Part shown: positions 23,169-33,901 of the stretch, piece after piece | How positions within the stretch are numbered: the stretch's first letter is position 1 | Layout of the letters: each line of letters starts with the position of its first letter | NCBI GenBank assembly: GCA_028274465.1 | Contig: CM051455.1 | Location: forward strand, 52,148,725-52,212,724 | Reading direction: 5' to 3' | Length of the DNA stretch: 64,000 nucleotides | From: Plantago ovata | Lineage: Eukaryota; Streptophyta; Magnoliopsida; Lamiales; Plantaginaceae | Position numbers and translations under genes: made by a program | The notes under the pieces: model-generated | Told to the model about the DNA's origin: nothing | What the model saw: the letters and a program-made list of their open reading frames with translations, nothing else | Database searches by the model: none

Positions 23169-23611
23169 TGTTAAAATATGAAGTACTTTTCTGTATTGGA
23201 AGAAATCGGCGGAAGTTTACAACAACAGAGCAAGCATACTGCTTCTCCTTTTTATAGCTACAACATGTTGCCCTAGCCCTATTTTCCTAAATTGATCAAG
23301 TACAGATGAAATTAACATTACAATGAGACAAAGCCCTAACACAATTCAATCTAATTTTCTCTAACTAGCTGCCAATTGATCATCTCTTCTTGGTGATCTC
23401 CGGATAGTACAGAAAGTACTGTTTCATCCATTCAAATTTATGTCCTTGCCGGTTTGCCTCCATAACTCAGTTCGTTGCATTGCGGGACGACTTAGGGCGC
23501 TCTGTAGCTATTCTCTTCACGCTTCCATTCTTCTCGAATTTGTGTTCTTCATATCTCCTTTTCTTCCGTTTCTCTTCATTCTGATCACATTTGTTCTCTT
23601 GATTTCTAACA
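23169..23611 (-). mobile_element. solo LTR with 5-bp target duplication
   Basis: On the minus strand a 443-bp sequence begins TGTTAGAAATCAAG and ends TTTTAACA, with an internal TATAAAAAGG. It is flanked on both sides by TGCAG (23164-23168 and 23612-23616), a perfect 5-bp target duplication. There is no internal region, so this is a solo LTR left by recombination. The TGTTAG start and general style suggest a Copia-type element. Confidence 0.75.
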
Positions 23612-23616
23612 TGCAG

Positions 23617-24141
23617 TGAAATGGTTTTTAACAGCTTTTGTATTAACAGATTAACAGACTAATTGGGATGTACAACTAATGATGCTAATAGTATCACTCT
23701 AATTAGCCCTTGTTCGTGTGAAATTACGTAATTAAAGTCCCTGGACTTTGTTTTCCTTTAACATGAGTCCTTTAGTCAACTTCAGTCCAAGTCACTGAGA
23801 TTCCAATTTGTGCAATTCAGTCTTTCATAATTTGGATAATTCCAAATTTTCCACAAAGCAGCAGAACTATATGCTTCCAAAACTTTTTTGACTCCACTAA
23901 TTACTGCATATTGTGTAGAAACAGTAGAAGTATATGCAATAATATTTATAACACTCTTTCATTAGTATATTATACTGAAAATTACATAGTTACTGTAAAT
24001 TACATAGTTATAACTTATAAACTAACTACTTGACTACTATGACTTAAGTTAAAGACAAAAATCATTTATTTGATCTCTACATTTTGGTTCAAAACTGGTG
24101 AAATATAATACTTCTTCCAATGGGAAACTTTGTCAAATGAC
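23617..24141. other. intergenic, nothing recognised
   Basis: AT-rich sequence between the solo LTR and the end of the CCT-motif gene. I see no gene or repeat. Confidence 0.5.
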
Positions 24142-25402
24142 TCAAATCCAAGATTGAATAGGATAGCTGCATTTGAAGGAATTCAGGCCACTTAAATGCG
24201 CAAATACATCCGAAGATTCCAAATCCTCCTCTTCTTTCACGTGCACCTATAAACCCGAAAACAAATCCAGCATGAGTCTCAGCTTATGCAAGTTTCAACT
24301 GTAGCATAGGTTTCCAGATCTTGCAATAAAATGTGATTGATATGTAGATGGATTAGTGATCAAGAATGCGAAAAAATGTGCACATACCTCTCGTTGATGA
24401 TCAGGCATGATGAAGTTCGAGTAGAGGCTAAAATCTTCATCTGTGTCATCATATTCATGGTTGCTACCATTTGTCCTGTCCATCCCCCCCTGGCCCTGCT
24501 CATCATTCTTTGCAAACCGTCCTCTCACACGTGGTCTTATGTCTGCAAGTGTTTTGCGGCAGGCGTACTGCAACAAGAAAATGAATGTAATTAAAACTGA
24601 AACAATTGATAAATCAAGAAGTGAATTAATGATCTGATGTTGGTATCATTAGGCACCTTAATCTTCTTGCTAAAGTTCCTTTCGTTCCTTTTCTTCTTGT
24701 ATCTCCAGATCTTCATTTTTCTTTCTTCAACAGATAGCTTCCCAACCTTACCAGTGGGATCTTCCACACATGAAATCTCTGCGGTTCTTCTTGCACCTCC
24801 ATGAACAAGATGTTCATCACTGCAGCTAGGTGCCTTCTGCTTAATTTAATGTTTCCCAAAAAGTTCAGTAGTTGAAAATTAAGCTTCTAGAAAGAACATA
24901 AAAGTAAAAATTATCTAAAAACAGGACAAATTCTTACCCAGATATCACTGTTAAAGACCTTTGGCATGCAATCAGGAAGAACAAGTCCACCATTAAGTCC
25001 TTGGGATTCCAAATCTTGATGTGAAAACTGTGGCCTGCTTACACTTTCATAATTCAAGTAAGGCGAGACAATCGGATCCATAGAGTTTCTCGTCAACTGG
25101 ATGTACGAAGGAAGCCTGCGTTTGTCTTCGTAACTTGTCGGAATTGTATTGGACCCCACCACCGGAACCAAAGGCATATCAGACAAATCTCCCAAGGAAA
25201 TCGAGTTGCTGAGAGACGGGGTGTTGAAATGTTCTCGGTTGATGTATTGGTGATGAGTCTGATGACTGGGGATGTTGGAAAAGGATGAAGAGGCATTCAA
25301 GTCTATCAATGTGCAAATGTCGTTTTCTAGCTGATCGTCAGTTGTGTCGAATGTCATGGAGAGGTTGTTAATAGTCTTGCTGTTGTTGTTGTACTTATCC
25401 AT
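24142..25402 (-). CDS. CCT-motif (CMF-type) transcriptional regulator
   Basis: Four coding exons on the minus strand (25402-24938, 24836-24657, 24567-24388, 24246-24142) with GT-AG junctions, all in phase 0, give 309 residues. The CCT domain spans about residues 194-237 (RKMKIWRYKKKR, NFSKKIK, YACRKTLADIRPRVRGRF) and is split by an intron in its middle. There is no B-box zinc finger or receiver domain, which places it in the CMF group rather than CONSTANS-like or PRR proteins. CCT domains bind DNA with NF-Y partners in the nucleus and often act in flowering or light responses; the role here is unknown. The C-terminus SFKCSYPIQSWI looks like a conserved tail. The 5' leader has an intron with its acceptor at 25472 (leader exon 25403-25471) and probably starts near 25960. 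Confidence 0.88.
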
Positions 25403-25471
25403 ACTGGAATTCTTCTGCTATTCAGGCAATGACTCGAAAAGTTGAGCTCCTTGGAGGCTCCCACTCTCGTC

Positions 25472-26236
25472 CTGCCACGAAATCAACCCAGAATCATCAA
25501 AACTATATATATATAAAAGTCATTTGAAGGAACATACATGAAGAAGATAATCACTTGTGAAGAATAAGCATAACCTCCAGATTAGGCAGGGAAGGACAGT
25601 TGAGAAACTATCACTGTCTACATGCATAAACAGTAATATACGGATTCGGTTTAAATCTTCCAAGAATGATAATACGCGTAGTTCTCAGGAATATTTTCTT
25701 TAGAGATACGTGCACGGAACAGGCCACGATTTTGTTACAAGACTTTGAGCACCTACATTGATCAAATCTACACAACTTTTTCTGCGGAGGATCTTGTTTG
25801 TGACGGTTGGTACGTTTTGCACGAGATGGGAAACAAAGTGTGTACAATAGTGCTCCTCCATATGACTTGTTTAGAGATGAGTTGCCATAGGATGGTAAGT
25901 GGAGTAGCAAAATAAGGAAACACAGGGAACTTTGGGAAAGCATTATGGAGAGGCTAGCTACTACTACATGTGAAGTGCTTGCAGCTGCCTTGTGTTAATT
26001 CCTTTATCAGTCAAAAGTGACTTCATGAAGGAATAAATCTTGGTGGAAATCTTATGAGATAAGCTATGAAAGGCTAAATATTCTTTGATTCTTGAAAAGA
26101 AAATGAAACTAAATTCCTTTTGCAGAAAAATATCTACTTCATGCTGGCCGGTCTACGCTGAAACGCATCCATACATTATTGCTACTAATTAAACTGGTTT
26201 AAGACTTAAAGAGATTAATTTTAATATTAAAAGATA
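25472..26236. other. 5' UTR intron and promoter of the CCT gene
   Basis: This contains the leader intron and the likely promoter of the CCT-motif gene on the minus strand. Some open frames occur, but none looks coding. Confidence 0.45.
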
Positions 26237-26481
26237 CTCTCTCCCTCCCCTCCCCTTTAAATTTTCTTGTCTATTATTTTAAAATTTTTTTTTTACAAAA
26301 TAATTAAAAAATAGAAAAAAACTCAAAAAACGTTTTTGAGGATTACAAATTTGCACTTAAGTCATTGTGCTCATAAAATCATCATTCGTAAAAAAATTAA
26401 CCTTTTTTTTAATTTTAATTAGTATTATTTTTTAATTCTTCTGATAAAGTGAAACAAAAAGTTTAGAGGTAACTGAGGGAG
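26237..26481. mobile_element. Stowaway-like MITE
   Basis: A 245-bp AT-rich element begins CTCTCTCCCTCCCC and ends CTGAGGGAG, with TA on both sides (26235-26236 and 26482-26483). The terminal inverted repeat is imperfect but of the CTCCCTC Stowaway (Tc1/mariner) type. Confidence 0.6.
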
Positions 26482-26969
26482 TATATATCTATATTGTTAC
26501 GTCGTAATAATTTTTTAATAACGTTATATATTACTTCTCAAAATTAAGTTTCACATAAGAGGGTTTTTATATATGATCGAGTCCAAAAAAGTTATTTTTT
26601 TTGGGGGGGGGGTGTTGAGGGTGATTTTTTTTTAAATATAAGCGGAAATTACAGGAGGTGAATTAATAATCTCAAGTTCTCAATCTCAACCCCTCGCTGT
26701 GTGGGGGCCTAGCTAGGGCCTAGGTGTGTGTAGGAAATCAAGTTATTTGGGAAAAAGGTGGGACAAAACTCAAATCGAGCTTGCTTATCTCAATTTTAAG
26801 CTTGATTTGATCACCATCACACGATCTGCTAAATAATCTGTCATGGTTTTCTGGACCATGACGAGGTTTGCTGGACCTCCTTCTCAATATTTACTACTCC
26901 AAATTTCACATGAGATCAACTTTGATAGTGTGGTTAGGCTTTTCGATCCCGATTAAGATCCGTTCCTCA

Positions 26970-27969
26970 TTTATAAGTGACGGATACGGGTTGGGTTAAA
27001 ACTCGAACCCATATTATACACGTAATTATAAGACTCGAACCCATATTATACACATAATTATAAGACCCGAACCCTAACCCAACCCGACCCAACCTGGATA
27101 AAACCTTAGACACTGTTGGACCCGTTTCCCGGCCCGGCCCACCCACAGGACTATGACCCGACCCGGTCAGAAAACCCGACATAGCCGGGTTTGTGACCCG
27201 ACCCGCTGCCTGACCCGACCCGTGTGCACATGATCCATTCTTCTTCACCATGGCCAAACTTCAAAATGTCATTACGACTTCATTTCTTAACGAAATCGCA
27301 TGATTCTAACGGCATTGGATTCGTATTGACGTCTTCTACATGTTCCAAATTACCGTTCGAAGTTTCATCGCCTTTTCGAGAATCCGCCACTGATGACTTG
27401 AAACTTTTCGAAAGCTCTATACAACTCCGTTTCTCAACCAAATTCAACGATTCTAAATTGAGAACGAAAATTTAAATTCAAGTTTGAACTTGAATTTGAA
27501 TTTTCGTTCTAAATTGATGGTTTGTTGCCCAAATGTGATAGAGGAGGTCAAGACGGACTCAATAACGAAAGAATCGTTGAATTTGGTTGAGAGATGGATC
27601 CGTACGGAGCTTTCGAAAAGTTTCAAGTCATGAATGGTGAATTCTCGAAAAGGGGATGAAACTCCAAACATTAGTTTGGAACGTGTAGAATAGGAATACG
27701 AATCCAATAGCGTTGGAATCATGCGATTTCGTTAAGAAACAAAGTCAAAATGACATTCCGAAGTTTGGCCATGATGAAGAAGGTGCGAAGAAGAAGGAGT
27801 TCGGGTTATTAGGATTTTATAAATCATAATCCGTACCCAACCCGTACCCGTTGATTATTAACGGGTTGGATACGGGTTGGGTTTTAAACAATTTCGAGTT
27901 GGGTTCGGGTTACAACCCATTTCTTAAATTTTCGGGTTGGGTTGGGTTGAACCCAACCCATTCAAAAGC
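26970..27969. mobile_element. long foldback inverted-repeat element
   Basis: Two long arms are reverse complements: left about 27239-27480 and right about 27500-27782, both containing TGGCCAAACTTC, TTTCTTAACGAAATCGCATG and CTTGAAACTTTTCGAAAGCT. They meet in an AT-rich palindrome around 27465-27512. Outside, both flanks are dense in CCCGACCC or GGGTTGGG repeats (26975-27236 and 27790-27965). It has no coding. It resembles a foldback or MITE-type element that would transcribe into a long hairpin. Confidence 0.7.
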
Positions 27970-28628
27970 CTAAGTGTGGTGGCCTGGTGGGTGAGTTTTA
28001 CCGTGAATAATAAACAATGAAACTGAAGTTTAAGCCCCTAATATCGAAATATTACCTTTATTTAATATGTTATTGTGCATCATGTTGTTTTAATATGTTG
28101 TACGATGCAACACATAAAACATAATGTACAAGTGTGGTATAATATTGAAATATCATGAAACACTACATCACGTGGTATCATAGAAAAACCGTAAAGAAGG
28201 AAGCCAATTGTCAATCCCATGCTTGTTCAAGAGCCTCGAGATGTCCATGAAATGCATCCATAAAGACAGACAAACACTTAATGGTGAAGAAAATGTCATT
28301 GATAAACTCTTATGGTACGAAAATTATTGAAAACTATTTAAAAAACAGAAAGTGAGATAGGATCCAATCTCAAGATAAATCATCACGGCATACGTTTGTC
28401 TTGTTATTTACCATCCAAGGAAGTGAGTAGATTCCTTAATCGTGGACCGGCGGTGACGACACGCATGACATAAGAGTTAAGACAAGTGATTTGTAGTATT
28501 GTAGACTTCTCATTCGAGATGGCATTGTCCATTGATTATTATAAACAACCTTAACCACAAAACAAGTCTTTATTACTTATGAAGTCATTTTCATACCTTT
28601 TCCTCAACAAATTAATCAAGAACCAAAG
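27970..28628. other. intergenic, P450 promoter side
   Basis: No gene or repeat recognised. It presumably holds the promoter of the downstream P450 gene. I do not see a convincing TATA box. Confidence 0.4.
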
Positions 28629-30577
28629 ATGGATGTTGAACTCAGCTCTATCCTGCAATCTATACTCATACTTGTATGCATCACACTGTTAGTCAAAGCA
28701 CTAAACTGGGCCTGGTTCACCCCCAGAAAACTGGAGAAGTTGTTGAGGGAACAAGGCCTTGGTGGCAATCCATATAAACTCTTTGTTGGAGATGTTTTAG
28801 ACTTCATCAAAGTAGCAAAAGCAGAGCAGCCAAAGGCCATTAGCCTTTCTGATGATATCATTCCTCATATTCTCCCTTTCTATCACCAATCTGTTCATAA
28901 ACATGGTAAGTATCTAGTATACAAATATTTAGTACTCTTATGTGATACAAGTTGAATATTTGAGTATCATTCGTGAAATTAAAACTTGTGCAGGCAAGAA
29001 TTCCTTCATATGGTTCGGCACGACACCAAGAATCAACATTGCAGATCCAGAGCTTATCAAGGAGATTTTGACCAGACCTCGCGATTTTCACAAGCCGGGA
29101 CCAGATACTGTTGGCCAAACTATCTTGGGAGGACTTTTCTTCTAGAGGATGATAAATGGGCTAAACACAGGAAGATTATTAACCCTGCTTTTCATCTTGA
29201 TAAACTGAAGGTACCAAACTTTTGTTCCAATCTTGCATTAATAGACTGTACTTTTATAGTTTGTGATGGTCCTGATTCAAACATTAATCTGTAGGAGATG
29301 ACATCAGCTATGTTTTCGACTTGTTCTGATATGATTGAAAAGTGGGAAACCTTGGCTTCAAGTAGTGATCAATGTTCACAGGAGATTGATGTTTGGCCTT
29401 ATTTGGAAGATTTATCAGGTGATGTGATTTCGCGAACAGCATTTGGTGCTGCTAATACTGGAGAAGGAAGAATGATATTCGAACTCCAACGAGAGCAAGT
29501 AAAGCTTGTTTTGCAGCTATTCCTGCACTCTATCATTCCAGGATTGAGGTATGTACGCGGAATTCTTCAGGTCTCCACTGAATACCTACAAAATTTGTTT
29601 GTTCGCGATTCTTGTTAATAGATAGATCCTGTTTGTTGCTAACAGGTTCATACCAACGAAGGCGAACAAGCAAATGAATGCGAATGCCAAGAGAATCAAA
29701 TCCTTGTTGACGTCTATGATCAAGGAAAGAGAGATAGCTAGGGGAAGGGGAGAAAACATTAGCAATGACTTGTTGGGCATATTGATGGAGTCAAATTACA
29801 CAGAGATTCAAGAACATGGGAACAAGAATGTGGGTATGAGCATAGAAGATATAATCGGGGAGTGCAAGTTGTTCTACTTTGCAGGTTCAGAAACTACTTC
29901 GAATTTGTTGGCCTGGACATTGGTTTTGCTTAGCAAACATCAAGACTGGCAGGATTTGGCAAGAGAAGAGGTGTTCCAAGTCTTTGGAAAGAAAGAACCA
30001 ACTTATGACTCTTTAAACCAACTCAAAACTGTGAGTTTCAACCATCCATTGTCTGATAGAATTCCAACGCTGCCAAAAGCTTAAACCGGTGAGGTTGTGG
30101 AATATAGTGATGATCTATATTAATAACTATTTATCCTTGGTCATGCAGGTAACTATGATTTTCCAAGAAGTTCTGAGGTTGTATCCACCAGCGCCTTTGC
30201 TGACTCGAGCTCCCACTAAAGCAACGAAGCTTGGCAACATGACTCTACCAGCAGGAGTAGAGTTATCGCTTCTGATAGGGCTACTTCATCATGATGGCAA
30301 CATATGGGGTGACGATGTGAAGGAGTTCAACCCTCGGAGATTTTCTGAAGGAGTTTCAAGTGCATCAAGTAACAAAGCTTCCTTCGTGCCATTTAGCTCA
30401 GGTCCACGATATTGCATCGGACAAAACTTTGCGATGATTGAAGCGAAGATGACATTGGCTATGATATTGCAACGGTTCTCCTTCGAGCTATCTTCGTCTT
30501 ACTTGCATGCTCCCTTCCCTATATTAACTCTTCAGCCACAACATGGTGTTCCTCTTGTTCTCACTAAACTTCAATAA
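28629..30577 (+). CDS. CYP72A-like cytochrome P450 with one frame break
   Basis: Five exons (28629-28905, 28994-29210, 29295-29548, 29646-30030, 30149-30577) would encode about 520 residues. P450s of this clan oxidise triterpenoids, hormones or other lipophiles at the ER using NADPH-P450 reductase. Seen: an N-terminal membrane anchor ([17 protein letters not shown]), the I-helix FAGSETT (near residue 327), the ExxR motif EVLR (near 384), FNPRRF, and the heme loop [10 protein letters not shown] (Cys near 466). The ending [17 protein letters not shown] and the exon pattern match CYP72A. In exon 2 the frame runs into TAG at about 29143-29145 (GGACTTTTCTTCTAGAGG), and the expected [11 protein letters not shown] continues in another frame, consistent with one missing base near 29137-29143. 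Either this is a recent pseudogene or a sequence error; everything else is intact. Confidence 0.82.
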
Positions 30578-31266
30578 TGAAATCTTTACATTGTAAATCT
30601 GATCCACTGGTTTCACTCTTTTTAATATCCGAAGGGAAAGATGCTTGAATAACAAAACTATACTACTTGGCATGGCAACATTTTCTGAGCATACAAGTAC
30701 ATAAATTAGAATGGCTAAAACAATGGAAAAATCAATATTAATACATTAATACTGCTATAATAAACCTGGCAATTTGTACCAAAACTATATAAAGAATAGA
30801 AATCAAGAAGAGCAACCATAGTTCAAACCCCAATCAATGCATAGTGTAAAATGACAATTTTAGCCCAATTACTATATTAGGATGTAGTATAAATTGTTGT
30901 TTGGAGTAAAGAAGACACTCATGCATATAGCGCATACATGAAAATATGAAATGGAATGAAGCTAAATTATATTGTTGTTTCGAGTAAAGAGAAGACCTTC
31001 ATTCATACTTGAACAGCAAGTACTCACACAAAAACCATCCCACATCAAAACCAGTGGCCTTAGCTAGTTGGCTCACACCCATCTCTCCACACAGTTCGTT
31101 CGGTCCAGAGGCCATACCACATGTTCGAGCGGCAGCAATTACAATAAATCCTACTACAAATTCCGTTCTAAGACGCCACCTCCTGGCTCCACAATACCAC
31201 CACATGTACCAAAAAGATCCTTTTCAAAAGAGAGAACAAAACAAACAACACAACATCCAGTAATGT
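30578..31266. other. intergenic, nothing recognised
   Basis: P450 3' flank followed by AT-rich DNA up to the LINE insertion site. No feature is supported. Confidence 0.5.
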
Positions 31267-31312
31267 ACATTTATATAAAAATCATAACTATTGGTCGTTG
31301 CAAGTTTTCAAA

Positions 31313-33901
31313 ATGTTAGAGAGAGAGAGAGGTAGAGAGAGAGCGAGGGAACCAAGGGTCTCACAGGGACTTTTTCTGGCAGCTGGTCACAAGGAGATCA
31401 CGGCAAGGAGGACAAGCAGAAGTCAGGAAGGCGGACGAGAAGACGGCTGGCAGAGAGTTACGAACAGGAAAATCCAGGCTAGAAGGGAAGATAACGTTAG
31501 GATAAGAGTGCTAAATGAGAAATTTATCACAATTTTCATCTCAAATTTCCCGGAAAATTGTGATGGCGCAAGACTAAAGGAGAAGTTGTCTGGAGTTGGT
31601 AAGGTAGTGGATGTGTTTATCCCCCTCAAGAAGGATAAACGCGGTAAACGCTTCGCCTTTGCAAGGTTTGTTAAGTCGGGAAGGGATGAAGACTTGGTGG
31701 AGGCGGTAAAAGGTTTATGGTTTGGGAGCTACAAACTTTTGGCAAATCATGCAAGGTTTGACAGATTTGGTATTGACCTGCCTAAAGGAGACCAGTCAAA
31801 TAGGGTCGAAACTCTTCACCTTACAGAGAAGTTGCCGGCGGCTGAAAGTTCGGAAGTGCCCAGACCCAGAAGAGTGGAGCCTTTACCGATAGCTCTGACG
31901 GCGGGTGATCAGTCAAGGGGCAAGGAGGTGCAGGGAGAGTTAGGCAGCGAGTCAGTAGATGATTGTCCTCCAGGCTTGCCGGAGGATTTAGCTTTTGGAG
32001 CTAAAGATTCAGAGGCGGAAGCTTTATCTTGGGCTCTGGATTGTGTGGTGGGGGAAGTAGTTGATCAGATGGAATCTTGGCAGTTGGAAAACATTTTGGA
32101 GGTTAACGGGCATGAAGGAATTAAGGCCGCCAAGCTAACGGACTCAACTTGGGTGCTTAAACCCATTCTTCAAGGGGCGGGTTTAAAATTGCTACGAGAA
32201 GATAAGGCGTGGCTCGATTCATGGTTTGTGTGGATTAGACCTTGGAGACTGTCGGATGTTAATCAACGCAGATTGGTTTGGGTTAATTTCTTTGGGGTGC
32301 CGGTGCACGCGTGGACGGAGAACCACTTTCGCAAGATGGCTTTTCAGTTTGGTTCAGTAGTTGAAATTCACAATGATACCTTGGAAAGAAAGGATTTCAG
32401 AAAGGGAAGAGTGCTAATTTTTCTACTGGATCAAAAGGAATCATTGTGAAGTCTTTTTCAATTAAGGTAGGTGGGAGATCGTTTCCGGTGGACGCGGTGG
32501 AGGACCATTCGGATTTGAGCGGCGTTTCTAGAGATGCGAAAGGACCAGCTGGGCATGTGGCGGATGATTTTTCCTCGGGTGACACGGATGACGATAGTGA
32601 TGAAATCACTAGCGAAGAGTCCGAGGACGAGTTTTGGTCGGATTCAGGCGAGTTGACGGAGTTTGAAACGATGCCGGTAACGGTCACGGAAACGGTAAAG
32701 GAATCAGTCCCGGAAACGGTAAAGGAATCAGTCCCGGAAACATTATCGGAATTAGTCCCGAAAACGGTACTGGATTTGTCGCCGGAATCAATACCGGAAA
32801 CTCAATTGGATGCGGGTGAGGTTGAGGGGTTTGACGGGGACGGTTCAGGGTTGAAAGAGCTGGTAAGGTTTGACTCGCAGGGGTCAGAAAATATTGGAAC
32901 AATGACAGAAAAGTGTTCGTCAGAGTCTCAGTCTGACAGGGTCAATAATTTGAATTTTTTGGACAATTCTGAGGCGTTTTGCTCGAGTAAGCACGGGTTG
33001 GAGGTTTCAACGCTGGGGGGACTTGTTCCAGAGATCAAGGAGTCTCTGTCTGCTGGTCATTTAAGTAAGAATGGGCCGGATAGGGGAATCGTGTTGGGCC
33101 AGCAGTTTGTTGGGCCCAGTAGGCAGCCTGGTATTGTCTTGGATCAAGGGGTTTCGAAAGTCTGCAGGCCTCTTAAGGAGGGTGGGTTAGGACTGACTTT
33201 TAGCCAACTAGTGGCCCAATCCAAAAACAGAGCTAAGGTCCTTGGTTTATCAAAAAATTGAGTTTGGCTCGAAAAGAATCAGGAGAGCAGGGAAGCGACC
33301 AGTGTTTCTCTCCACCGAAATGCTTCAAGGGAAAAAGGGCATCAAGCTCTGATCTCTTTGGTCTTATGAAGTATATTGAAGCACCTCTGTTCAAGGGGAA
33401 GGTGTGTAAGGAGGTGACCTTGGAAGATTATTTGGACGATCCAATCCCTTGTGGAAGAAACTCAAAGAAAGGTAAGAAAAAGTTTGCTAAATCTAAAAAG
33501 AGTGATTCTTTAAATCGTCGGAAATCTTCAAATAATGATGGAGGTACCCAAAGCTATCGTAATGAATCTTGGTCGAAATTCATTGAGGGTTTAGAAAGTG
33601 GAGATGAGGTTACTAGTGTTTCCAAATCTGGGAAGATCAATTCGCAAGTTTTAAAGAAAAGCAGTTGCGAAGGGGTGACTCGTCCGTCTAGTATCGGTCC
33701 GGTGGAGGAATCGCTAGTGTTAAATGCTTTCGGGGATGCGAGGTGGATGCTCTTGTGAATGTGGGGGTGGATCTTGAGTTCTTTAGTGATTCGGAAAAGG
33801 AGAAGGTGAAAGGAATTTTTGAGTCTTGGGAGCAAAGAGATAGAAGAAGCATAAAGGGGTCATTTGAGGATATGGGTCTTGGCAAACCACGATGTAGATG
33901 A
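31313..33901 (+). CDS. LINE ORF1, RRM-type nucleic-acid-binding protein (frame-shifted)
   Basis: ORF1 starts at ATG 31313 (MLERERGRE) and its final frame ends at TGA 33899-33901, overlapping the ORF2 start as ATGA. An RRM-like domain (ITIFISNFPENC, then KRFAFARFV) lies at about residues 65-145, as in plant L1 ORF1 proteins that coat the RNA. A DUF4283-like region (WVWIRPW, VWVNFFGVPVHAW) follows near residues 305-350. The middle is acidic with VPETVKES repeats. Coding runs in three frames in turn: to about 32420, then to 33260, then to about 33735, then back to the first. The shifts fall near T5 (32417-32421), A6 (33252-33257) and AAA (33722-33724). It is either decayed or affected by small sequence errors. 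Confidence 0.75.

Noticed and set aside
26975-27236. Interstitial telomere-like repeats
   Set aside because: The units are CCCGACCC/GGGTTGGG, not the plant telomere TTTAGGG, and belong to the foldback element.
21541-30577. A BAHD-P450 biosynthetic gene cluster
   Set aside because: The two genes are 5.7 kb apart with a regulatory gene and transposons between, and no further pathway enzyme is present; two genes are not enough to claim a cluster.
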